Assembly: GCA_013286235.1 (NCBI GenBank)
Contig: JABDGE010000034.1
Coordinates: forward strand, 1 to 36,457
Length of the DNA: 36,457 bases
Direction: 5' to 3'
Source: Bacteroidota bacterium
GTDB lineage: Bacteria > Bacteroidota > Bacteroidia > Sphingobacteriales > Sphingobacteriaceae
A program made the translations under genes and the position numbers. The notes under the pieces are model-generated. The model had not been told where the DNA came from. It saw nothing but the letters and a program-made list of their open reading frames with translations, and did no database searches. Below, piece after piece: positions 1 to 7,070 of the stretch; positions within the stretch are counted from its first letter, which is position 1, and the number at the start of each line of letters is the position of its first letter.

Positions 1-57
1 TTAAAGCTGCCAACTAAAGATACCCCGTGTTAGCCTGTCAAACGCTCTTCAACTCTA

Positions 58-369
58 TCACCCCAAAAAATCAATCGTCGAAGCCACTAATCCCGGCAGT
101 ACCAATTTGGGCTCAGCCTCCAACCCACTCGCGTGTAATTCAGCGTCGAATTTTTTGAATGAGGCCAGGCTGGTTAATATCTGGTGCGCTTCCTCGCTTT
201 CAAAATGATCGAGGTGTAAAAATGTCTTGCCGTCAGGGAAAAGGTAGGTGCAGTAGATAATTCCCGGTAAAGCCAATGCCCGCACTTCCGCGGCAACCGC
301 TGCAATATTCTCACTGTTCCGGGTTGCGAATTCAGGCTGCGTGGTGTATTGAACCCATACTATTTTCAT
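58..369 (-). CDS. Small dimeric alpha/beta-barrel (ABM-like) protein
   Basis: A 103-residue soluble protein with no signal peptide. The N-terminal strand (MKIVWVQYTT), the charged helix after it, and a central strand with 'FLHLDHFESEEAH' resemble the ferredoxin-like fold of antibiotic-biosynthesis-monooxygenase/EthD-like proteins, which are about 100 residues long and work as dimers. I see no cofactor or catalytic motif, so no reaction can be assigned; enzymes of this fold act on quinols or small aromatics, and others only bind ligands. The ATG at 369 is the only sensible start. It lies downstream of the GLPGLI gene and its decayed copy on the same strand, with about 130 bp between, so co-transcription is possible but not shown. 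Family assignment is moderate, function unknown. Confidence 0.6.
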   Translation of the reverse strand: MKIVWVQYTTQPEFATRNSENIAAVAAEVRALALPGIIYCTYLFPDGKTFLHLDHFESEEAHQILTSLASFKKFDAELHASGLEAEPKLVLPGLVASTIDFLG

Positions 370-404
370 TTTTCGATTTTATTTTGTGACTAAATATCTG
401 CATA

Positions 405-496
405 ATTTTTCGCCGTTGCAGTTGCCAGGAGACGTTTTCGCGCAGTAAGGCCACTTCGCGGATCATGCCCGGCAGCCCCCAAAACGACTCCGGCAC
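405..496 (-). pseudogene. Remnant of a second GLPGLI protein gene
   Basis: Read on the minus strand from 496, one frame gives VPESFWGLPGMIREVALLRE followed by NVSW. This aligns with the GPESFTGLPGMILAVALPHE-NITW segment of the intact GLPGLI protein immediately upstream. The frame has a stop just before this segment, and no start or N-terminal half can be found. It is therefore a fragment of a tandem paralogue, lying about 30 bp beyond the stop codon of the intact gene. The FWGLPGMI form is closer to the family consensus than the FTGLPGMI of the intact copy. Confidence 0.75.
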
Positions 497-526
497 CCGC
501 TACCAGGTAATCGTGAAAACTTGCGT

Positions 527-1300
527 TCATAATGAAAACGCTTTTAGTGAGGCTTGCGCATAAATGCCCCAATCCTTCATCGCTATATTAAGCGTTTTAA
601 TCAGTTCTTTGTTATTTACCGGTTTGCCCTTTTTTGGCGGAAGCATTGCTTTATTGTCAACCGTCATGTCCGTTACTTTAGTGGCAAACCAGGTAATGTT
701 TTCATGGGGCAGGGCCACCGCTAATATCATGCCGGGCAAGCCTGTAAACGATTCGGGCCCGCCTGAAAGGGGGATCTGGTCTGTATAAAAAGCAACAACA
801 TAAACCGAATCTAAAATAATGGCATTTGCCCTCCGGCATACATAGCCGGCAATTTCACGGGTTTCGTCCGTGATTTTCCAGCGAATTTTCCGGGTGCTGT
901 CTTTTAGCAGGAAGGTTTGCTCATAAACCCTCTTTTGGCTGATGAAACTCCCCGATTGCAGATCAGTAAACGTAATGTTATTTTGCTTCACCATCTCATT
1001 GGTCCAAAAAGCACCGTTGCCGGCTTCATCTGCAATCGGGGTGAATAGTGTTTTGTTGTCACTAAAGTTTAAAATGCTTTTTAGCTTTTTAAATTGCGGC
1101 TGGCTTTTTTTAAAGGCTTCGTAGGCTGGCTGCATATAGTTTTCGTTTTGACTATTTATGTCTTTTCTGAACAGGGCGTACATATTTACCGTTTTTTCGT
1201 ATTCAATAACCCCCGAGGTAGTAAAATGGACATCTTGCCCAAACGAAAACAGAACCGTTAACAACAATATTGCAGTAAGGAAAATTATAACGTTTTTCAT
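527..1300 (-). CDS. GLPGLI family protein
   Basis: About 257 residues from the ATG at 1300, beginning MKNVIIFLTAILLLTVLFSF-GQ, a signal peptide ending before QDVHFTTSG. The upstream in-frame ATG at 1345 lies inside the preceding gene and would bury the signal peptide, so 1300 is preferred. The family signature appears as ESFTGLPGMILAVALP in the C-terminal third, preceded by the typical 'YVCRRANAIILDSVYVVAFYT' strand pair. GLPGLI proteins are exported Bacteroidota proteins of unknown function, usually encoded beside an outer-membrane barrel protein with a CarboxypepD_reg domain. That is the case here: the start codon is 4 bp after the stop of the barrel gene, implying translational coupling and a shared role at the outer membrane. 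The PGMI variant replaces PGLI. Confidence 0.9.
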   Translation of the reverse strand: MKNVIIFLTAILLLTVLFSFGQDVHFTTSGVIEYEKTVNMYALFRKDINSQNENYMQPAYEAFKKSQPQFKKLKSILNFSDNKTLFTPIADEAGNGAFWTNEMVKQNNITFTDLQSGSFISQKRVYEQTFLLKDSTRKIRWKITDETREIAGYVCRRANAIILDSVYVVAFYTDQIPLSGGPESFTGLPGMILAVALPHENITWFATKVTDMTVDNKAMLPPKKGKPVNNKELIKTLNIAMKDWGIYAQASLKAFSL

Positions 1301-1304
1301 AATT

Positions 1305-4103
1305 CTATTTAGTTGCGGTAATGCCACCCATTTTGCTAAAATCATAAGTTATTGAAGCCATGAAATACCTGCGGATAGTGCTGTAGGTGTTTTGCGTAAT
1401 AAAGTTAGCGCTTGAGCTGCGGGTAAAACCTGTATTTTGGTTGAGCAGGTCGTTGGCTGCTATTGCAAACTTCAGGTTATCCTGTTTAAGGAAAGTTTTG
1501 GCGATCGAAGCATTAACCAGGGTTCGGTTGAAATCGGTATTAAATGTTTCGGTTTTACCCCGCCATTCGTAACTGCCATCGGTGACTACCTGGAATTTTG
1601 CGGGCAGATAAAAAGTAAAACCCCAGTTGGCATCAAAGCCAAGCCCGTTATTATTAATTCCCGGCTGTAACGACGAGCCGCTGAAAGTATAGTCGGGGCC
1701 GAAGTTGACGTAGGTGTTGTATTTATTTTCAGCTTCTTTAGCCAGATGAGCCTGCAAACTATAGGTAATGGAATTGGTTAAATTGATCTCGTTGTTTGAC
1801 AGGTTGTAAGAGTTATTGCCGTTAACGCTTAGGTTAAAGCCGGGCCTGATATCGATCTTTTCTACGTTCTGATCAAATTCAATATTAAGGTCATAATTAG
1901 ATTGCTTTTTGCTGCCAAGGTTAACGTACTGGCTAGTAGTTTTACCGGTCGAATCAGTCACCAGGTTGCTTACGATTGGGTTGGAAGTGAAACTGTAATT
2001 GCCGGATATATAAATCCATTGCCCGCTGATAACTTTGGAAGAGTAGTAATTAGCGCTTATTCTGTTGGTGAAGGAGGGTGTCAGGTTTGGATTGCCAATT
2101 GTAATATTAAGCGGGTCGGTGTTAACAACTATCGGTTGTATCTGGGCTAAAGTAGGCTGAACCGTGTTGCCAAAATAATATAAGTTTATGTACTGCTGCT
2201 GTGCGATGTTGTAGGAAATATTAGCCTGTGGCGCCCAGTTTACAAAATTTCTTTTAAGTACGCTGCCGGTAACTTCATCGGTTTGGTTAAAATTTACGCT
2301 GGATACCTTTGTCCCAAAATTCAGCGTGATTTTTTTCTTTTTATAATTCAATATGGCCCCTACCTGGTTGGATAATTCGTTCAGTTTATAATCATCACTT
2401 AAGGAGTCGACCATTATATTGTAAACACCCGGCGCCGATGGATTAAATGATTGCAGGTTAGATGTGCCATTGTCAACGCCAAAGCCGTAATTAAAGATGG
2501 CGGAGAATTCTTTCGAGAGTGGTTCGGTATAGGTAAGGTTTGTTTTTACAGCCAAACTTTCTACACTGCTTTTTTTGTATTGATTAATAGTTTGGCTGCT
2601 GTCGATCTGGCCCGTAGGGGCGTAAAAATTAGCCGTTGAGTTCAGGTAACCATCGGAGTTGGTTTGGTTTTCGGACAAGCCCACCAAAAATGACAGGGTG
2701 CGGCCTTTTTTCCTGAACTTTTTGGTATAAAAAGCGCTTGCATCCAATAGCTGCGTATTATCCTTGTTGTCAATATCGCGGTCATCATTATTTAACAAAA
2801 TACCATTGCCATCCTCGCTTGATGCGGTGTAGTCGCTTTTGGCATGGGTGTTTTTCAGCGTCCCGGCAACATTGATCTTTAAATTCGAAGTTGTGTCGAG
2901 CTTTATTTGATAAGTCAAATCAAGTTTCTGCCTGAACATAAAGTTATCAGATGTTTGATTTGAGTTGCTGTTGATGATTCCGGCGGGCAGATTATTTTCG
3001 GTTAACGTATTGCCGGTTCCGTCGACCTCCAGCGAACCAATTTTATAGTTAGCGTTAATGGACTGGTTATCGTTGTCCCACTTCCCATCATAATGTAAAC
3101 CGCCTGTGCGGGCGAGCGGCGTGCCCTGCCCGTTGTACTGCCCGTTGAATGAATCGAGGCCATCGTTATTACCGCTAAATGAGATATACATCCCTCCGTC
3201 GTCTCCAAAGGTTATATTATCCGATGTGCCATATTTTTGATCATCCTGCCATCCTAAACCGGTTTTCCCATCATCGCCCACGATGGCATAAACAGCAAAT
3301 TTTTCTTTCGCCTTAAACATATTAAATAATAGTTGCCCTTCGTAATAGCCATCCGTACCATCGCCGGCAGCAGCTTTACCAAAGTAGCCATCCTTTTTAT
3401 CGGCTTTCAACTGGATATTGATAGTTTTTGTTTTTTTGCCATCATCGATACCGGTAAAGCTTGCCTGGTCGCTTTTTTTATCATATAACTGCACTTTGTC
3501 AACCATATCGGCGCGGATATTTTTTGTTACCAAGGTGGGGTCATCGCCAAAAAACTCTTCGCCATCAACCAGTACATTGTTTACCTGTTGACCCTGTGCC
3601 GTTATCTTGCCATTTTGGTCAATCTCTATGCCCGGCAATTGCCGCAAAAGGTCCTCTACTTTGTCATTGGGCTGTATTACATATGCCTTTGCATCAAATT
3701 CCGTGGTATCGCCCTTTATTTTTATGCCCACCCTTTTGCCCTTTATGATTACGTCGGCCAGCAGTTTTGCCTTGAGCTGCATATTTAAAGCCCCAAAATC
3801 ATGGGAGTGGTGCGCGGAGTCTAAAGTGAAATGTTCCACATAATCGGCATAAGTAGGCCGGGTAAGCAGCAGTATATATTCGCCCCCGGAGAGGTTATTG
3901 AGTTCGAAACTGCCATCGGCCCCGGCGCGCGTAAATGCCCGCAGGATGGAGTCTTTGGCATTCAAAACGATCACAGCTGTATTCACCAGTTTAGCTTTTG
4001 CAGCGGTATCCACGATCACTCCCTTAACCGACCAGGTATTTTGCGCACGCAGCGATATTGAAAAAAAGAAGCAAAAAAGGAATAGTAAAAGTGTGGATCT
4101 CAT
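1305..4103 (-). CDS. Outer-membrane beta-barrel protein, CarboxypepD_reg/plug type (TonB-receptor-like)
   Basis: About 932 residues from the ATG at 4103 (a TTG two codons earlier is less likely). A signal peptide (MRSTLLLFLFCFFFSISLRAQ) is followed by a carboxypeptidase-regulatory-like beta-sandwich (about 22-105) and a plug-like segment (about 110-230) with LLRQLPGIEIDQNGKI and VLVDGEEFFGDDP. The rest is a long barrel rich in alternating aromatic strands, ending in a C-terminal strand YFMASITYDFSKMGGITATK. This is the 'outer membrane beta-barrel family' found with GLPGLI proteins rather than a SusC protein: no SusD follows and it is shorter than SusC. It probably moves or secretes an unknown substrate across the outer membrane. 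It heads an operon with the GLPGLI gene, and a Bacteroidota-type promoter lies just upstream. Confidence 0.88.
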   Translation of the reverse strand: MRSTLLLFLFCFFFSISLRAQNTWSVKGVIVDTAAKAKLVNTAVIVLNAKDSILRAFTRAGADGSFELNNLSGGEYILLLTRPTYADYVEHFTLDSAHHSHDFGALNMQLKAKLLADVIIKGKRVGIKIKGDTTEFDAKAYVIQPNDKVEDLLRQLPGIEIDQNGKITAQGQQVNNVLVDGEEFFGDDPTLVTKNIRADMVDKVQLYDKKSDQASFTGIDDGKKTKTINIQLKADKKDGYFGKAAAGDGTDGYYEGQLLFNMFKAKEKFAVYAIVGDDGKTGLGWQDDQKYGTSDNITFGDDGGMYISFSGNNDGLDSFNGQYNGQGTPLARTGGLHYDGKWDNDNQSINANYKIGSLEVDGTGNTLTENNLPAGIINSNSNQTSDNFMFRQKLDLTYQIKLDTTSNLKINVAGTLKNTHAKSDYTASSEDGNGILLNNDDRDIDNKDNTQLLDASAFYTKKFRKKGRTLSFLVGLSENQTNSDGYLNSTANFYAPTGQIDSSQTINQYKKSSVESLAVKTNLTYTEPLSKEFSAIFNYGFGVDNGTSNLQSFNPSAPGVYNIMVDSLSDDYKLNELSNQVGAILNYKKKKITLNFGTKVSSVNFNQTDEVTGSVLKRNFVNWAPQANISYNIAQQQYINLYYFGNTVQPTLAQIQPIVVNTDPLNITIGNPNLTPSFTNRISANYYSSKVISGQWIYISGNYSFTSNPIVSNLVTDSTGKTTSQYVNLGSKKQSNYDLNIEFDQNVEKIDIRPGFNLSVNGNNSYNLSNNEINLTNSITYSLQAHLAKEAENKYNTYVNFGPDYTFSGSSLQPGINNNGLGFDANWGFTFYLPAKFQVVTDGSYEWRGKTETFNTDFNRTLVNASIAKTFLKQDNLKFAIAANDLLNQNTGFTRSSSANFITQNTYSTIRRYFMASITYDFSKMGGITATK

Positions 4104-4120
4104 AAACAAGGTTCAACAGA

Positions 4121-4150
4121 CCAATGTATAACTAAATCTTTAGTAATCAA
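4121..4150 (-). promoter_or_regulatory. Bacteroidota-type sigma-ABfr promoter for the barrel/GLPGLI operon
   Basis: On the minus strand TTG (4150-4148) is followed by exactly 19 nt and then TACATTGG (4128-4121), a near match to the Bacteroidota consensus TTG-N19-TAnnTTTG. It would start transcription about 10-15 nt before the ATG at 4103, giving the short leader common in this phylum. Predicted from sequence only. Confidence 0.55.
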
Positions 4151-4234
4151 AAGACTTTGTCAAACATTAACATTTATTAACGTAAATATCCTTGCTACTG
4201 TACACTGGCACGAAAAAAGTCGGAAAGTCGGAAT

Positions 4235-4494
4235 CCCGACAGCTATCGAATTTGCGTCAATCTTATACTTTATAACATACTATACTTCAGCTTATTATAG
4301 GTATTTTGACTTAGCTGTTCGGATATTCTATTCATTGCCGTTTGGCTTCAGCCAACGGTATTAAAAGGTGCAGAATTGGGGCTTTAGCCCAATTTGCGCA
4401 GGATATTTGTGCTCGACAAGTGAAATATTATACATATTTGATTGAAAAACAGACATTTAATCCTTAGGTTGACGCAAATTCGATAGCTATCGGG
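4235..4494. repeat. 260-bp MITE-like unit with 26-bp terminal inverted repeats
   Basis: The left arm (4235-4260, beginning CCCGACAGCTATCGAATTTG) and right arm (4469-4494) are inverted copies with one mismatch in 26 bases. The interior has no open frame but contains two perfect or near-perfect hairpins, 4338-4358 (CCGTTTGG...CCAACGG) and 4374-4394 (AATTGGG...CCCAATT), each around a GGCT/AGCC core. Terminal inverted repeats, small size and lack of coding are typical of miniature inverted-repeat elements. The end sequence shares CGATAGCTATCGGG with palindromes elsewhere in this window. No convincing target duplication was seen. Confidence 0.6.
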
Positions 4495-4790
4495 ACCGGC
4501 CGCATGCCGCCTTAGCTTTAACGCAAAGAAGTTGCGACTGAGGTTTCGGCAACAGTAACCTGCTGCACTCGTAACCGGATATGACGGATTTGGCTTGATG
4601 ACTATACTTGAGTGAATGGCGTGGGCTTATTGATCAGTTGGCAATACCAGTTTTGACACCAACAAAGGCAAAGGCTGATCAGTTGCCGGATATTTTTACA
4701 GCGTCAAACAAAAGGTTATTTTATTTGTTTCATATCACCGTTTATATCTAAATTTATTCTCCAATTTATCAACCTTAAATACACGCTGTT
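4495..4790. other. Intergenic stretch upstream of the Hcp-like gene
   Basis: No gene is supported here. Positions 4523-4546 carry a 23-base sequence (AAAGAAGTTGCGACTGAGG...) that recurs with three differences at 14812-14834, so part of the stretch is a dispersed repeat. The last 100 bases are AT-rich and should contain the promoter of the Hcp-like gene, but no clear consensus was found. Confidence 0.5.
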
Positions 4791-5384
4791 ATGAAAAAGA
4801 ATCGCTTCTATCAGTCAATTGCATGGATTTTTTTGTGCCAGTTTGCTGTTTCATTTGCCATGGCCCAAACAAATCCTTCGACGCAAACAACTCAACCCGT
4901 GATAGGTTACCTTACCATTGAAGGCGCCAAAACCGGGCAATTCCGGGGCAATAGTGTTATGGAAGGAAATGAGGGGAAGATCGAATGCATCGGTTTCCGG
5001 TATTCGCTCACCGTACCTCACGACGCTGAATCGGGCAGGAGCAGCGGCAAGCGCCAGCACTCGCCGGTGGTTATCGTAAAAAATATCGACTATTCCTCCC
5101 CTCAGCTCCTCCAGGCAGCCATAACCAATGAAGTCCTGAAAACTGTTGTGATTGAATTTTATAGAAGATCTTCCAGCGGCGCGTTAACCGCATATTACCG
5201 GATAACGCTTACCAATGCTTCGGTTGCACTTATATCGCAATATGGGGGTACAGCTTCATCCGACAACAATAGCAACCTGGTTAATAACAGTAACCTGGTG
5301 GAGGAGATCAGCCTGAATTTTCAAAACATAAGCTTTGAAAACATTGTGGCAAATACAACTGCCACAGATGACTGGAAGAACTAA
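4791..5384 (+). CDS. Hcp-like (T6SS tube protein family) protein with a signal peptide
   Basis: A 197-residue protein. Residues 1-24 form a typical Sec signal peptide (KKNRFYQ, a hydrophobic core, then SFAMA before QTNPS). The mature part matches the Hcp1 family in order: a first strand GYLTIEGAKTG, KIECIGFRYSLTVPHD, the hallmark SGRSSGKRQHSPVVIVKNID, then SPQLLQAAITNE, VVIEFYRR, YYRITLTNASVALIS and the C-terminal EEISLNFQNISFE. Classical Hcp is about 130-160 residues, is cytoplasmic and polymerises into the T6SS tube. Here the signal peptide would send it to the periplasm, and no other T6SS gene is present, so a tube role is unlikely. An Asn/Ser-rich insert (about 158-170) precedes the last strands. 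It appears monocistronic. Family assignment is strong, function unknown. Confidence 0.85.
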   Translation: MKKNRFYQSIAWIFLCQFAVSFAMAQTNPSTQTTQPVIGYLTIEGAKTGQFRGNSVMEGNEGKIECIGFRYSLTVPHDAESGRSSGKRQHSPVVIVKNIDYSSPQLLQAAITNEVLKTVVIEFYRRSSSGALTAYYRITLTNASVALISQYGGTASSDNNSNLVNNSNLVEEISLNFQNISFENIVANTTATDDWKN

Positions 5385-5472
5385 TTTCGCTGGAAGGATT
5401 TTTGTGAGATGTTCAGATGCTCCTTCGCTAAAGCTACGGCGCACGAAGTGTGCAGATGTGCCCCGCTTCCGT

Positions 5473-5488
5473 CCCTATAGCTATCGGG
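5473..5488. terminator. CCCGATAGCTATCGGG-type palindrome between convergent genes
   Basis: CCCTATAGCTATCGGG, one base off a perfect 16-bp palindrome, lies between the 3' ends of the Hcp-like gene (+) and the membrane-protein gene (-). A perfect copy at 21443-21458 also separates convergent genes. It could be a bidirectional terminator or simply a dispersed extragenic palindrome; no T-run supports strong intrinsic termination. Confidence 0.35.
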
Positions 5489-5504
5489 AGCCGACTTTAC
5501 TTCC

Positions 5505-7070
5505 TCAATAAACAAATACCTTATACAGCACCCAATCATCCGTTTCGAAGACACGGCGGAGGCGGAGGGCGCTGTTTGAGCGTTCAATAACAGGCACGTA
5601 CTTGTCGTTGAGCTGCGTGTAACCGGTTACTTCGTTAGTACCGGTAGCGAGCAGCACGTAGTTGTCGTACTTATCGGGCGCTTCGATGGCACTCAAAAAC
5701 TGGCCTTCCTGGTAGGGTAAGGTGAACTCGTGGATAATATCATGGGTATAGGCCACCACCGGGTAAGCGATTCCGTCGTCCACCAAGATGTGGGCGCTGG
5801 ACGGGAGGTGGTTTAAATATTTAGCCAGCTCGATGTTTTGCTGCTGCCGGGTATCGGGCGCGCGGCTGGTTAATACAGTTATGAAATTACGCTCTTCTTT
5901 TATAGCCGATGTTTGCAGGAAATAATAGCCTGTATACAGCTGCACGAGCGTTAATATGCCCACGAGGAGCTTCAGGACCACCTGGTTCTTCATGATCTGG
6001 GCGCGGTACAGGATACAGAGCATTGCCAGGACGAGGAAGATGAGGTAATATTCGTGCGCCAGGAAAACTTTATCGTACTTGATGTGCAAAAATTCAATAA
6101 AGGCGAAGGGTGTTAACAGGGTTAAAACCTGGTAAGTGCTGTCCCTGAACAGGAAGATAGCGATGATCATTAAGGGGCAGAACACCAGCACCCGCAGCGA
6201 AATGAGCACCGAGGTTTCGGGCAGCTGGTAGGATGCGGTTGTCGACAATTGGTCGAAACTGAGCTTATCGGCCAAAACCGTCCATGTAGCATAGGGGCTT
6301 TGGCTAAAGTAGTCGAGGTCCTGTGCGTGGGTGAGGTTTAACAGCTTATAGCAGAAAACGCATGCAAGCGGCAATACAAACAGGATGATGTATAAGGCGA
6401 ATGTTTTGTTGATGAGCTTGCGGCGCAGCGAGGGATTGTTAAAGCTTTGCTGCAAACGGAATACAGATTCCTGCTCGCCGAGGTTTAAACTTTTGATGGT
6501 GATGGACAATACCAGGGGTATAAAGAACAGGGTTAACCAAACAAATTTATAATCGCAGAAGATCAAAATAACCAAACAAAGGCTGGCGATGGATACGTGG
6601 AAGGTGGTGTTTGAGCGGTAAAACTTTAACAGGTTAAAGAAGAACAGGAAGAAAAACACCAGCACCATGGCGACGGATTTGCCCGATGTCGCCGCATACA
6701 GTATGCCGGGATGCAGTAAAAAGATGACGAGCAGTATAAAGATGTAAAACAGGTCGTTGGCCCGTTTGATGAGCGTGCTGGCCATAAGATAGAACAACAG
6801 TGCCATAAATACCGACGATGCGATGATGGGGGCATAAGAGGCGCTGATGGCGGAAAATATGAACGAGCTGTAAAAAGGTAAAATTGGCGCTGTAAGGCCC
6901 ATTACCTTTAAACGGTCGCCGAGGCCATCGACGATGATCTTTGTTTTTTCGATATAAAACAATGCCTCCTGGCTTACATAGCCTAAGCTGTGTAAGTAAA
7001 TACCGCACAGGATGTAGTATACCCCCAAAAGGATGGCGATAAACAACAGGTATCTGGATGGGTTCCTCAT
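5505..7070 (-). CDS. Polytopic membrane protein of the exopolysaccharide locus, GT-C-like layout
   Basis: 521 residues with roughly 10-11 hydrophobic segments (about 8-28, 65-90, 93-135, 150-215, 235-255, 290-330, 345-395) and a soluble C-terminal domain of about 120 residues. The layout, with a first extracytoplasmic loop containing VSQEALFYIEKTKIIVDG, resembles GT-C/PMT-type membrane transferases, which carry acidic residues in that loop. The usual DE or DD pair is not obvious, so the catalytic assignment is only a suggestion. The ATG overlaps the TGA of the upstream GT2 gene (ATGA, 7067-7070), so it is translationally coupled to the synthase and very likely works with it, for example in modifying or exporting the polymer. 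I do not recognise a named family. Confidence 0.6.
   Translation of the reverse strand: MRNPSRYLLFIAILLGVYYILCGIYLHSLGYVSQEALFYIEKTKIIVDGLGDRLKVMGLTAPILPFYSSFIFSAISASYAPIIASSVFMALLFYLMASTLIKRANDLFYIFILLVIFLLHPGILYAATSGKSVAMVLVFFFLFFFNLLKFYRSNTTFHVSIASLCLVILIFCDYKFVWLTLFFIPLVLSITIKSLNLGEQESVFRLQQSFNNPSLRRKLINKTFALYIILFVLPLACVFCYKLLNLTHAQDLDYFSQSPYATWTVLADKLSFDQLSTTASYQLPETSVLISLRVLVFCPLMIIAIFLFRDSTYQVLTLLTPFAFIEFLHIKYDKVFLAHEYYLIFLVLAMLCILYRAQIMKNQVVLKLLVGILTLVQLYTGYYFLQTSAIKEERNFITVLTSRAPDTRQQQNIELAKYLNHLPSSAHILVDDGIAYPVVAYTHDIIHEFTLPYQEGQFLSAIEAPDKYDNYVLLATGTNEVTGYTQLNDKYVPVIERSNSALRLRRVFETDDWVLYKVFVY

Noticed and set aside
1..57. Minus-strand end of a possible gene at the left edge (TAA at 1-3)
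   Set aside because: The frame is open for only 15 codons before another stop, so no coding is supported.
390..572. 60-codon minus-strand frame (MGHLCASLTK...)
   Set aside because: It overlaps the GLPGLI remnant in a different frame and has no protein-like features; the real signal is in the neighbouring frame.
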